Of a stretch of DNA of 43,954 bases, positions 7,843-17,758 are shown one piece after another. The translations under genes were made by a program, and so were the position numbers. The notes beneath the pieces are model-generated. The model did not search any database. It saw only the letters and a program-made list of their open reading frames with translations, and was not told the DNA's origin. Positions within the stretch are counted from its first letter, which is position 1; every line of letters begins with the position of its first letter. Source of the DNA: JBMOJK01 sp049315825 (GTDB lineage: Bacteria; Patescibacteriota; Gracilibacteria; BD1-5; UBA2023); NCBI GenBank assembly GCA_049315825.1, contig JBMOJK010000009.1:1-43954 (forward strand), in the 5' to 3' direction.

Positions 7843-8388
7843 TTAGACCGTAGGGACTGACTGAAAATCTAACTCCTTACGCACTCCTACGATCAAACCA
7901 CCGGTCTGACTATCACGAAAATAGAGCTCATCTACGAGATTGGTAATGAGCTGAAAAAGCCCACGTCCTCGTTTCCCGAGATACGAATCAAATCCCTGCA
8001 TTTCCTTCATTTTTCGGAGCTCTTCCATTTCTTCGCTGGTCTTTGCCTCTGCACCACGCCCTGTGTCACTCACTTCGAGACATACGGCGAGTTTTCCATT
8101 CTTTGGTCAGAACTGCACAAATACTTCGTTCTTGTCAAAGGGCATAGATCCGTATTCGATCGAATTATTGACGAGTTCATCTGAGATGAGCGCGAATCGA
8201 TTCTTCCAAGGGAGATTGATATTATTCTTCTCGAAGAGATAGAGCATCCCGTCGCGGATCATCTTAGATTGTGTGTAATCCGAAAGGAACGTTATAACTA
8301 TCGTGAAGTCGGAGAAATCCTGGATCGATTCATTGAAAAAATTCACGAGATCCGTTTCTTCGAGATTGGATATATCAATTCGGAGCAT
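7843..8388 (-). CDS. Anti-sigma-factor-like ATPase (HATPase_c, RsbW type)
   Basis: A GHKL-type ATPase of about 181 residues, recovered by reading TGA at about 8109 as Gly (FVQF-TGA-PKNG). Motifs: N box SDELVNNSIEYGS, G1 box EVSDTGRGAE, and G2 box KRGRGLFQLITNLVDELYF. There is no His phosphoacceptor or sensor domain, so it is closer to the anti-sigma/serine kinase RsbW-SpoIIAB group than to a histidine kinase. These proteins bind a sigma factor or a partner antagonist. No sigma factor or STAS antagonist gene lies next to it; its operon partner is the Cys-cluster protein downstream. The start is uncertain: MLRIDIS at 8388 looks natural, but ATGs at 8418 and 8421 lie in frame, directly after TATAAT. 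Confidence 0.78.
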
Positions 8389-8464
8389 CTTGAGGAGGAC
8401 ACAGGTATTGTTGCACATCATATTATAGCTTGAGAGGAAAGTCAAAAAACCTGTTTAAAACAAC

Positions 8465-8491
8465 AAAAAATACCCCCGAAGGGGTATTTCT
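8465..8491 (-). terminator. Terminator after hup
   Basis: On the minus strand, AAATACCCC, a TTCG-type loop and GGGGTATTT are followed by a T-run. It lies 17 bp past the hup stop. Confidence 0.85.
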
Positions 8492-8507
8492 TTGCCGTAA
8501 GTGAAGA

Positions 8508-8780
8508 CTAACGAACTGCTTCCTTAAGAGTCTTACCAGCGCGGAACACTGGAGACTTCATCGCAGGGATAGTAATCTTTGCGCGAGTCTTTGGGTTAAC
8601 TCCATTGCGTGCAGCACGCTTTGAAACCTTGAATGCACCGAAACCAGTAACATTAACCTCCTGCCCCTTCTTGAGCTGAGCAGTAATTACAGCGATCATT
8701 GTATTGAGCGCGTTTGTTGTAGCATCCTGGCTAAGTCCTGCCTTTGCAGCAACTTCCTTGATAAAATCCTGCTTTTTCAT
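8508..8780 (-). CDS. hup: DNA-binding protein HU
   Basis: A 90-residue HU/IHF-family protein. It begins MKKQDFIKEVAAKAGLSQ and contains the GFGAFKVSKRAARNGVNP arm region with the conserved Arg-Asn-Pro tip and the closing VFRAGKTLKEAV. HU bends and compacts DNA as a dimer and supports replication and recombination. Length and motifs are complete. Its own promoter lies upstream, with about 30 nt of leader lacking an SD, and a terminator follows, so it is monocistronic. No TGA codons; the stop is TAG. Confidence 0.96.
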   Translation of the reverse strand: MKKQDFIKEVAAKAGLSQDATTNALNTMIAVITAQLKKGQEVNVTGFGAFKVSKRAARNGVNPKTRAKITIPAMKSPVFRAGKTLKEAVR

Positions 8781-8815
8781 AATGGTTACAGTTAGTTAGT
8801 AAATAACCACGCGTT

Positions 8816-8843
8816 ATTATATACTACCAACAACGATTGCAAA
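8816..8843 (-). promoter_or_regulatory. Promoter for hup
   Basis: On the minus strand, TTTGCA or TTGCAA (8843-8837) lies 15-16 bp before a perfect TATAAT (8821-8816). The start site is near 8809. The leader shows no SD. Confidence 0.6.
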
Positions 8844-8932
8844 TATTTTTAGTGCAATTTGTCGCATCCCATAGCGATCGGAGCACATATAGAAAATCAT
8901 TTTTGGCTTACAGAAGCCAAAAAGTCAGGATT

Positions 8933-10438
8933 TTAGACAGGGATCCGCATGTACAAAGGATCTCCCTTCTCTGCGACACTAAACGCCGTTTGTAGATCAA
9001 ATGCTTTGTTCATCTCACCATTCTTGAGGAGTTCGCTTGATGTCTGCGCGCCAACTCGAGCAAGAAGCTCGTTCATTTTTTCCCCAAAGAATGGCGAAAG
9101 ACCAATCGCGATCGTTCGGAGGGCTTCACCTATTTGGAAGAGTACATTTTCGAGATCCTTCATCTGTGACTCGTCCTTCATTTCCCATGGCTTCGTTGTG
9201 TCGACGTATTTGTTGATCACATCTCCGAAATCGAACGCTGCCGCGAGTGCATCACGCAGATCGTATCGATCCATCGCGAGTGAGTATCGTTCGATAAAAG
9301 CTGACTTTGTATTCGCGATCTCAGGTATGAGTGCACCACTCACCTTTCCATCGATCTTGAGGGAGAGAACAATGAATCGATTGAGGAGATTTCCGATGTT
9401 GTTGGCGAGCTTGGAGTTGAACGCGAGGATGGCTTCCTTTTCTGAGAAATCTCCGTCGCCTCCGATCGGGAAGGCACTGAGGAGATACAGGAGCATCATA
9501 TCTCGAGAATACTTTGCACTAAACTCGACTGGTTCGATGACATTCCCAAGACTCTTCGAGATCTTCTGACCATCAATCGTGAAATGCCCCGTTGTGAGGA
9601 TATTCTTAGGCTGTGCATATCCTGCGGACTCGAGCATCGCCGGCCAATAGATCGCATGGAATCGGATAATATCCTTCCCTACTACGTGTAAATCAGCAGG
9701 CCAAAATCGTGTATCTTCCCCCTGGCACACACTCACATAGTTGAACAGTGCATCGTACCACACATACGTCACCTGTGACGGATCAAACGGAAGTGGGATA
9801 CCGAACTTATTGGTCTCACGAGAAATCGAGAAATCCTCGAGTCCACCATTCACGAATTCTTTTACTTCTGCAAATCGGTTGAGCGGGATAACGAAATCCG
9901 GATGATCTCGGTAATAATCCTTCAAGAACTGCTCATATTTCGAAAGTCGGAAGAACCAGTTTTTTTCCTTGATATGAGAGATGTTCATATTTGGGTGGTC
10001 TGGACACTTCCCAGCCTCTGTGAGATCGGCCTGTTTCTTGAATGCTTCACATCCTACACAGTACATCCCCTCATATTCACCCTCATAGATATCTCCTCGT
10101 TCGAAGGACTTCTGAAGCACCTCCTGTACGAGCTTCATGTGCTCAGGTGCAGTCGTTCGTACAAAATCGGTATAACTAATCCCGATCCCATCCCAGACTT
10201 CACGGTGCTTCCCTGCCATGAGATCCGCATACGCCATAGTCTCAAGTCCTGCTTCCGCCGCCTTCTCGACTACCTTTTGAGAATTCTCATCCACTCCTGT
10301 CGAGAATTTCACATCAAAACCACTCATGCGTCGGTGTCGTGCAAGTACATCCGCGATCAGTGATGAGTAACTGTGTCCAATATGCGGGATCCCATTGGAG
10401 TAGTAAATCGGAGTAGTAACGAAGAAAGGTGTTTTCAT
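8933..10438 (-). CDS. metG: Methionyl-tRNA synthetase
   Basis: A 501-residue class I aminoacyl-tRNA synthetase that charges tRNA-Met. Visible motifs: the N-terminal FFVTTPIYYSNGIPHIGHSY with the HIGH signature, DENSQK, a partial zinc knuckle CVGCEAFK...CPDHPN, WYDALFNYVS, and KISKSLGN as the KMSKS loop. The C-terminal helical anticodon-binding domain ends near residue 500, with no tRNA-binding C-terminal extension. The start is at 10438 (MKTPFF); an earlier in-frame codon at 10468 lies inside the upstream hairpin. Expression is probably controlled by the Met-codon leader peptide and terminator at 10446-10538. No TGA codons. Confidence 0.97.
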   Translation of the reverse strand: MKTPFFVTTPIYYSNGIPHIGHSYSSLIADVLARHRRMSGFDVKFSTGVDENSQKVVEKAAEAGLETMAYADLMAGKHREVWDGIGISYTDFVRTTAPEHMKLVQEVLQKSFERGDIYEGEYEGMYCVGCEAFKKQADLTEAGKCPDHPNMNISHIKEKNWFFRLSKYEQFLKDYYRDHPDFVIPLNRFAEVKEFVNGGLEDFSISRETNKFGIPLPFDPSQVTYVWYDALFNYVSVCQGEDTRFWPADLHVVGKDIIRFHAIYWPAMLESAGYAQPKNILTTGHFTIDGQKISKSLGNVIEPVEFSAKYSRDMMLLYLLSAFPIGGDGDFSEKEAILAFNSKLANNIGNLLNRFIVLSLKIDGKVSGALIPEIANTKSAFIERYSLAMDRYDLRDALAAAFDFGDVINKYVDTTKPWEMKDESQMKDLENVLFQIGEALRTIAIGLSPFFGEKMNELLARVGAQTSSELLKNGEMNKAFDLQTAFSVAEKGDPLYMRIPV

Positions 10439-10445
10439 ATTGCTG

Positions 10446-10476
10446 GTAATAAAAAAGGTCCACTTCACAGCGGACC
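10446..10476 (-). terminator. Attenuator terminator upstream of metG
   Basis: On the minus strand, GGTCCGC and GTGGACC pair around a TGTGAA loop and are followed by TTTTTTATT, a compact intrinsic terminator ending 8-11 nt before the metG ATG. Its 5' arm (GTCCGC) can instead pair with the upstream GGCGGTC at 10492-10486, giving an antiterminator. See the leader peptide entry. Confidence 0.72.
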
Positions 10477-10496
10477 CACGAAAAAGACCGCCAAGA

Positions 10497-10538
10497 CTAC
10501 GGGCGCATCATCATCACAGTCGGTCGAGAGAATTTCAT
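10497..10538 (-). CDS. Met-rich leader peptide of the metG attenuator
   Basis: A 13-codon frame, MKFSRPTVMMMRP, then TAG, on the minus strand between a promoter and the metG terminator. Three consecutive ATG codons (10514-10506) lie where a classical attenuation leader has its control codons. The stop falls five bases before the GGCGGTC arm, so a ribosome that finishes would cover that arm and let the terminator form. A ribosome stalled on Met codons would sit on GACCGACT, which otherwise pairs with the AGTC and GGTC segments downstream. The -10 box ends seven bases before the leader ATG, so the leader is probably translated from the very 5' end of the mRNA. The logic matches trp/phe-type attenuation, here for a Met-tRNA ligase. 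Confidence 0.7.
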   Translation of the reverse strand: MKFSRPTVMMMRP

Positions 10539-10545
10539 GCAGTAG

Positions 10546-10573
10546 AGCATAGCAAGAATGATAGAAAGTGCAA
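10546..10573 (-). promoter_or_regulatory. Promoter of the metG leader
   Basis: On the minus strand, TTGCAC (10573-10568), a 16-bp spacer and TATGCT (10551-10546), with an extended -10 TG two bases upstream. The predicted start, 10538-10539, coincides with the A of the leader-peptide ATG. Confidence 0.65.
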
Positions 10574-10749
10574 GTGGAGTTGGAATAGACTGTGAAACTC
10601 CTAGATTTTAAGCTTCGTATTATGGTTGAATTTTGTTCTTGGATGAAAAATGATACAAAATGCACAAAATATTTTGACTCGGGGCGAGATTTTTATAAGA
10701 TACGCCCGCTCGATTGGACACAAGTGTCCCAAAAGCATATACCATATTT

Positions 10750-10824
10750 TCCTCGGTAGCTCAGTGGTAGAGCAGTTGGCTGTTAACCAATTGGTCGTCG
10801 GTTCGAATCCGCCCCGGGGAGCCA
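10750..10824 (+). tRNA. tRNA-Asn (GTT)
   Basis: A 75-nt cloverleaf with acceptor TCCTCGG pairing with CCGGGGA, D-arm GCTCAGTGGTAGAGC, anticodon loop CTGTTAAC carrying GTT, T-arm GTCGGTTCGAATCCGCC and an encoded CCA after discriminator G. The CCA marks the left edge of a 45-bp repeat that recurs at 21444. Confidence 0.95.
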
Positions 10825-10866
10825 TAGATAATCAAACGTAAAAAGAGGTCAGAAATGACCTCTTTT
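10822..10866 (+). repeat. Left direct repeat of the island (attL-like)
   Basis: 45 bp starting at the CCA of tRNA-Asn and running through its terminator. It is identical to 21444-21488; the next five bases ACTGA also match after one extra T here. Confidence 0.85.
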
Positions 10867-10867
10867 T
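10839..10867 (+). terminator. Terminator of tRNA-Asn
   Basis: AAAAAGAGGTCA, a short loop, then TGACCTCTTTTT. The whole hairpin is part of the repeat copied at 21444-21488. Confidence 0.85.
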
Positions 10868-10992
10868 ACTGAGCAATATTTGCTAGAAGCTAATTTGATT
10901 TAGCTGTGTTTTTTTATATATTTCAAGCGTTTTTTACTACAATTTCAATCAAAAGAAATTCACGCATCATAATTTCCTAACTTTTCGCTCAT

Positions 10993-13008
10993 ATGTCTCA
11001 TCAAGACTTCAAGAACCAACTTTTGGAATTACTAAAAGCGGATGAGCGACTTTGGCAGGATGGTGAATTCAATCAGACACGGTTGTTTGACTTCGTAGAT
11101 AAACACGATGCCGTATTACTCTGATTGCTTCTTTGAAATGAGGCATTCAAGGCAAAATTTTTCGTAAAAGTGAATGAAATTTTTGTTTTCAAAGGACAAG
11201 AATTCAAATTCTTTTTGGACGAAAACAAACTAGATAACAGCTACACGCAATTTGAAAATGCTATTGGCCTAAAAGTAGGAAACAAGCTTCTCAAAGACCG
11301 TGATGAGGTGGTATTGAATTTTCCATTCAAGGATTGTGTCCTTCAAGGATGACAAAGCCGTGATGAAGGATTGGATATTGGATTTGAATACGATGAAGCA
11401 AGCGGTGATTACAGTGAAGTAGAGACCAAAAGAAAAGAGGTCTTTTTCAATGAAATACTTGCCAAAGATGAAATAGACCGTCTTGAAGCACCAAAGGTCT
11501 TGAAGAATTGGAAACGATTTTCAAAGGATGGTGAAGTTGCAGTATGAGAATTGAAACGGAATGCCGATGGGACGATACAAGAAAACCTGATTATCAAGGG
11601 GAATAACCTTTTGGCACTTCATAGCATCAAGAATGAGTTTGCCTGAAAGGTGAAGCTCATTTACATAGACCCACCATACAATACTGGTTCTGATAGTTTC
11701 AAATACAATGACAACTTCAACCATAGCACCTGGCTGACCTTTATGAAAAATCGGTTGGAAATAGCCTATGAATTATTGAGCGATGATGGGCTTTTGTTTA
11801 TACAGATTGACACGTCTAAAAACACCAAATCAGGTAGCCCAGAGTTATTCTATTTATGAATTCTATTAGATGAAATCTTTCAACGAAAGAATTTTATAGG
11901 TAATTTACATTGGAAGAAAAAGAGACAGCCATCCTTTTTATCCAAAGTTGCTTGAATTATGGAGCAAATTCTTGTTTATGCGAAAAATGAAAAAATGATA
12001 GGTAATTTAGCCTTATGAAAAACAACTGATGCTACCACAAGGATAGATAATGCTTCAAATAAATTATCGGAAAGGATTATAAAAAAATGAATTTCTTATA
12101 AATGATGAGGTGATTTTGTAATTAAAAAGTGAATATACCAAAATAAAACAATGACTACTGAATTCATTGATGATGTTATAATTAAGGATGGGATAGTTGT
12201 AAATGATTTTCGAACCATAGCAAAATTTAGAAACACACAAGATGAAATAACCAGATTTTGTGATGAAAATTTAATTTATATTACAAATAGTTTTTCTTTT
12301 CGACGATATAAAGATAAAAGTGAAATTAACTCCGAAAAAACAATAACTGACCTTCTTCTTGACTGGGGGCAAAATCAAGATGCTACTGATGAATTAAGGG
12401 AATTATTTAACATAAAAGATGATTCCAAAATCTTTGATAATCCAAAACCTGAATTATTGATTTCAAATATTATTAGTTGTTGTAGTCACGAAGACGATAT
12501 TATTCTTGATTATCATCTTTGAAGTGGGACAACCGCCGCAGTCGCACATAAGATGGGACGACAATATATCGGAATAGAACAGATGGACTATATTGAGCCC
12601 GTATCGGTTGAACGAATAAAAAAAGTTATTTCTGGGGAGCAAGGTGGTATTAGTAAAGCCGTCAATTGGCAAGGTGGTGGTGAATTTATCTATTTTGAGC
12701 TTGCCGAATGGAATGAAGAAGCAAAAAAATCTATTCAAGAGGCTAAAAGTTTTGAAGAATTGGAAGCATTCTTTGAAACCATGTATGAGCGATATTTCTT
12801 GAACTACAACGTAAAAGTAAAGGAATTCAAAGAAAAGGTTCTTACTGACGCAAAATTCAGAAGCCTACCATTGGATAGGCAAAAAGAAATGTTTGTAAAA
12901 ATGCTGGATTTGAACCAGATGTATGTGAATTTTACCGAACGAAATGATAAAAAATTCGGTATTTCAAGTGGTGATATTGCTTTAAGTGAGGAGTTTTATA
13001 AGAATTAA
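10993..13008 (+). CDS. mod: Type III restriction-modification methyltransferase (Mod)
   Basis: A 671-residue Mod subunit that methylates adenine in the recognition site and gives the Res subunit its specificity. The order of motifs is that of beta-class N6-adenine methyltransferases: DPPYNTG (motif IV, about residue 227) first, then DYHLGSGTT (motif I, SAM binding, about 512) near the C-terminus, followed by GRQYIGIEQ. The variable middle (about 340-440) should be the target-recognition domain. Thirteen in-frame TGA codons all read well as Gly, including the first Gly of motif I; TAA ends the gene. An AT-rich region lies upstream without SD. It starts the mod-OLD-res operon and sits 11 bp from the next gene. 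Confidence 0.93.
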
Positions 13009-13019
13009 TCCTTTCAGTA

Positions 13020-14867
13020 ATGAGCGAGATAAGAATTAATAACATAAAGATTAAAAACTATCGTTCATTTTGAAATGAGGAGCAACTTATTCAGTTCCCA
13101 AACAAGGACTATAAAAAACCTATTGCGATTGTTTGATATAACAATGCCTGAAAGAGCAATTTAATGAATGCTATTTTGTATAGCATTGGTGAAAAATTTG
13201 TATGAGAGAAAGAATTTACTAAAACTGATTTATATCAGCTGGATTATCAAAATCTGCTTCAAATTACATCAAAATTAGAGGGCTCATACTATGACTGCGA
13301 ACCTTATTATGACAAAATCAGTAAGACTACTTTGAATAAAAAATCAATTACTGGTGAATATAAAATCAATACAAAAATTGAAGATGGTGAGCTTCAGTGA
13401 AAAATGTCGCCTTCAATGTTCTGAATGAATAAGCATTATCAGATTTTCTACGTCAATTTTCATCAAATCAAAGACCAGATATCCACACAAAAGACAAGCT
13501 GGGGAAATATAAAGTCCTTTTTGTGAAAGCATATAAATTATTTGATTGAAGAAGATGTCATCATAAACAGCAGAAAACAGAAATTTAAGGAGGAAATAGA
13601 ACTGGCTACCAAAAATATAATTGAATGAAAGACTGAAGAAAGTAAGTCAAAATTGTTCCAATTTATAGAGACAATTAAAAAGAACTATGAGGTAAATTTA
13701 CGAAATAGTGCTTGTGTAGTTGATTTTTGACTACCTGACTATGAGGATATTTTTCTTCAAATGCTTTTTAAGATTTGATTGAACTGAAACACGAGCAATC
13801 TTGTTCCAATTTGAAATTTTTGAGATGGTTTTATATCGATGTTTGTTATGTCGGTAATTCAAGCCATAGCCGAAAGTAATAGCACGGATAAGTGTCTATT
13901 CTTATTTGAAGAACCAGAAAGTTTTTTACACGAAAATCATCAAGAATACTTTTACAAGACGGTATTATGTTGATTGGCAGAAAAATGACACCAGGTGATA
14001 TACACGACACATTCGGATAAGATGATTGATATCTTTGATACTAAAGGATTGATTAGGCTTGAAAATGATGACAGCACCTGAACTATTGTAAAATACAACA
14101 ATACTGAAGATTTCTCACCGATATTGGATATCCCGTCAGATAGTGAAGATGATGCCGTTGAAGTTGCAACCAATGAAATATACAATCAATACATAAAAAG
14201 TGTTGAACCAAACCTCAATAAAATTTTATTTAGCAAGAAGGTTATTTTGGTTGAATGACCGAATGATTTAATGTGCTATAGATACGCCATTGAAAAAAGA
14301 ATTGAAGAACTGGAGAATGCAAACGGCAGTATTGTAGATAGACAGAAATACGCTCAAACATTCTTGAATTTTCATAATATCGTCATCATTCCCCATCATT
14401 GAAAGACTACAGCATTGCTTCTCATTCAATTATGTAAGCATATAAAAGTTGATTACTTTGTTATTAACGATTGGGACTTCCAAACAAATTTTATTGATAA
14501 AATTGATTTCTCCTTTGAGGATATTAAAGCTGATACGGTCTGGAGAAACATTGAAAATGAAGAGTATAAATGAGAAAAAAGAAGTGAGAAAACAATTAAA
14601 TCAATGATTACGGTCAATAAAACCTTAATACAGAATGCTGAAAAAAATAATATACATTATAATGTTCCAAAATTAGAAAAGGTTATCTGATACCAAGGCG
14701 ATGACAAGGATGCGGTGAAAATATGGAAACACCTAAATTGAATGACTTCATTCAGTGAGGATTTCTTTCCAAGAAAGCTGGAGGATTTCTTACTCAATAG
14801 AGTTTCCGAAACACCAGCAAATCAAGAAACCACAAACGAAATACAAATAGCAGATATTCCTTTCTAA
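13020..14867 (+). CDS. OLD-family ATPase/TOPRIM endonuclease
   Basis: A 615-residue protein that the standard code hides completely, because it contains about 21 in-frame TGA codons (against about 9 GGN). Domains: an SMC-like ABC ATPase with MSEIRINNIKIKNYRSF, Walker A GYNNAGKSN (about residue 39), Walker B LFLFEEPESFLHE (about 295) and the His switch QVIYTTHSDKM. A TOPRIM domain follows, with KKVILVEGPNDLM (about 415) carrying the catalytic Glu-Gly and a later FVINDWDF that supplies the DxD acidic pair. This order is that of OLD nucleases (phage P2 Old, GajA of Gabija). Its place between mod and res, with gaps of 11 and 7 bp, suggests co-expression as a defence unit. No UvrD-like helicase partner is present. 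Confidence 0.88.
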
Positions 14868-14874
14868 AAAACCT

Positions 14875-17607
14875 ATGACAATAACACCCCTACACCAGCA
14901 AATCAAAGAGCAAATTGGTAGCAAAACCGTTGCCAAAATTGAGATACCATCCTATATTTCAGACAACCTGAAATATAGTCTTTTTGACTGGCAGAAGGAT
15001 GCTATTCGTCATTTTTTAGCCTTCAATGAAGGTGAATATGAGTTTGATAAACCAGAAGAAGCACCATTCCACCTGCTTTTCAATATGGCTACTGGAACGG
15101 GTAAAACCCTTCTGATGGCGGCTTTGATGCTCTACTACTACAAGCAGTGATATAGGAATTTCATATTCTTCGTAAATCAGAACAATATCGTAGATAAGAC
15201 AGAAAACAACTTTATAGACAAGAGCCATGCAAAATACCTATTCAACCAGAATATCGTTATAGACGAGAAAAACGTAAAAATCAAAAAGGTAGAAACCTTT
15301 TCAAATGATGGTGATAACATAGAGATAAAATTCACCTCTATCCACAAGCTTCACAATGATATCTACAAAGTCCGCGAGAATGCCATATATCTTGAAGACT
15401 TACAGAAACGGGACATCATAATGTTGGGTGATGAAGCACACCACCTCAATGCTGATACGAAAAAGAAGAAGATCAATCAGACAGAAGTATCCCTGGATTA
15501 TACAGAAGAACTTACCGAAAAAGCATGACAAGATGCCATAGAAAAGAGTTGGGAAAATACGGTCATAAACAAGATACTCCACAAAGACCATAAAAATCAG
15601 TCTGAAAATAGGAATGTTCTTTTGGAATTCACGGCTACGGTTCCAGATGATGAAGAAGTCCAAAAGAAATATCAAAACAAGATAATCTTTTCATTTGATT
15701 TGAAAGAGTTTTTGAAGGCGGGTTATACCAAAGAAATAAACCTTGTTTCTTCAAGTTTTGAAAGAAAAGAACGCATACTTCAGGCATTGCTCCTCAATTG
15801 GTATCGCCACAGGATAGCAACGGAAAACAACATACCGAATTTCAAGGGTGTAGTATTGTTTCGAAGCAAGGACATAGCTTCTTCAAAACAGGATTTTGAG
15901 GCCTTTCATGAAATAATCGAAAACCTATCGGTATCCGATTTTGATTTTCTCAAAAAGATTGGTGCTGAATTTTCTGAATGAAATGCGATTTATGAAAAGT
16001 GAATAAGCCGTATAAAAGAGATGGCAAAGGTCATTCAGGGTGAATGAGTGCTTGGTGAGGCAATACAATTCATCCAATACAGTTTCAAAAAAGACAACTG
16101 CATCATTACGAACTCGGAGGATAACAAAACACAGAAAGAAAAAACCAATGAATGACAAGAGAAGCTCTTAAACAGTCTTGAAAATCACAACAACCACATC
16201 CGTGCCATATTTACCGTTCAAAGACTGACCGAATGATGGGATGTACTAAATCTTTTTGATATAGTACGTCTTTATGCTGGAAGAGATGAATGGAAGGATA
16301 ATTCATGAAAAAGAAAAGCGGGCTCTTCTACTATCGCAGAAAGACAATTAATTTGACGAGGAGTTCGTTATTTTCCATTTTCTTGTGGTGATAAGATAAA
16401 GAACAAGAGAAAATTTGACGATGATCTGGAACATCCTCTACGCATTCTCGAAGAGTTATTTTTTCACAGTGATAATGATAGTCGCTATATAGACGAGCTA
16501 AAGAGAGAACTGAAAAATGAGTGATATATTCAGGATAATAAAACTGTAAAGACTTTCAGACTGAAACAAGAATTCAAAGAAACGGATTTTTATAAAAATC
16601 TGCATATAGCACTGAATAACCAGATTGATAACCCAGGCCGCAGAAAAATAACACTTGATGAGATACGATGAAGCTTCATATTCGAATATGAATTAATCGC
16701 GTATTCTCTTACAGAAGAAGAAATAGTATTTCAAGAAAAGTCAGACATCACCAAATATCAGAAACAAGAAGGAACCAAAATCACGGTTTCAAAGACATTG
16801 AAGGACTTTGATTACCATATTTTCAGAAAAGCCATTGCCTTAAAAGCAAAGCATGACAATTCAATTTTTCAATTTGAAAGATTGAAGGACGAATTAAAAA
16901 TTGAAAGTGTGGATGATGTATTGAAAGATGAGTTCTTGGGGCTTTTTCCTATCAATATGGTAATGGAAAAATGAATGGATTTCGACAGTCTTTCATCCGA
17001 TGCACTCTTATCTATCCTATCAAAATTCCTTGATGAGATTTCTGCAAAATTAAAGCAATACTCAAATCCGTATAACGGTGATGAGTTTAGATTGGTAAAG
17101 TTTTCTGAAAGCTTCTACGACAAGGAAAAAATGGTTGATGCCACTGCGAATGCCCCATCTTTGGAGCAAGAGCTCATCAATACGGAATGGTATGTTCTGA
17201 ATGGCTTCAATGGAAGTTCAGAAGAAGAAAACCTCATCCGTGCTATAACGAAGACCATTTGAAACCTACAAAGCATATACGACCAGGTATATTTGCTGCG
17301 TAATGAAGAAGTATTGAAAATATACGACTTCCAAACAGGTATGGGATTTCAACCGGATTTCCTCTTGTTTCTCAAAGAAAAGTGAAAGAATAACTACTAT
17401 CAGATATTCATTGAGCCAAAGGGGGTATATCTACTTGAAAAAGACGAATGGAAGAATGTCTTCCTAAAAGAGATAACTGCCCGCTATGGTAAAGAAAATA
17501 CCCTTCAATTCGCAAATGATGACTATGTTATCGTAGGGCTTCCGCTTTACAACAAAGACCATTCAAAGGAATTTGATGAAAAGTTTCAGACGCTCATTGA
17601 AAAATAA
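14875..17607 (+). CDS. res: Type III restriction enzyme Res subunit
   Basis: A 910-residue helicase-nuclease that cleaves DNA with Mod in type III systems. The superfamily 2 motifs run in order: Walker A MATGTGKTLLMAAL (about residue 72), DEAH-type motif II in MLGDEAHHLN (about 185), motif III FTATV, motif V EGWDVLNLFD (its Gly encoded by TGA before TGG), and motif VI RQLIGRGVRYFPF. The C-terminal PD-(D/E)XK nuclease core appears as FQPDFLLFL...IFIEPKG near residue 830. About 14 TGA codons read as Gly; the gene ends with TAA. All catalytic motifs are present, so the enzyme looks intact. A strong terminator follows. Confidence 0.94.
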
Positions 17608-17644
17608 GAAAAACACTCCACACTTAAATGCGGAGTGTTTTTTA
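17608..17644. terminator. Bidirectional terminator between res and the cysK-rhodanese gene
   Basis: Arms AAACACTCC and GGAGTGTTT with flanking A- and T-runs. It ends the restriction operon from the left and the Fur-controlled operon from the right. Confidence 0.8.
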
Positions 17645-17758
17645 GTCTCACATTCATGATACATTTCTTTCTTTAAGTTGTCTAAATTTATCACTGTTCA
17701 ATGTAGAATCAAAAAATCTCTCAATACTCTTCTTATGAGCAAAAAACTACAGCAGATT

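Noticed and set aside
10441..10640. T-box riboswitch before metG
   Set aside because: No T-box sequence (TGGNACCGCG type) or specifier stem; the leader peptide with Met codons explains the terminator better.
10465..10665. 66-codon minus-strand frame through the metG leader
   Set aside because: Another frame of the attenuator region; it lacks a start signal and runs through the terminator.
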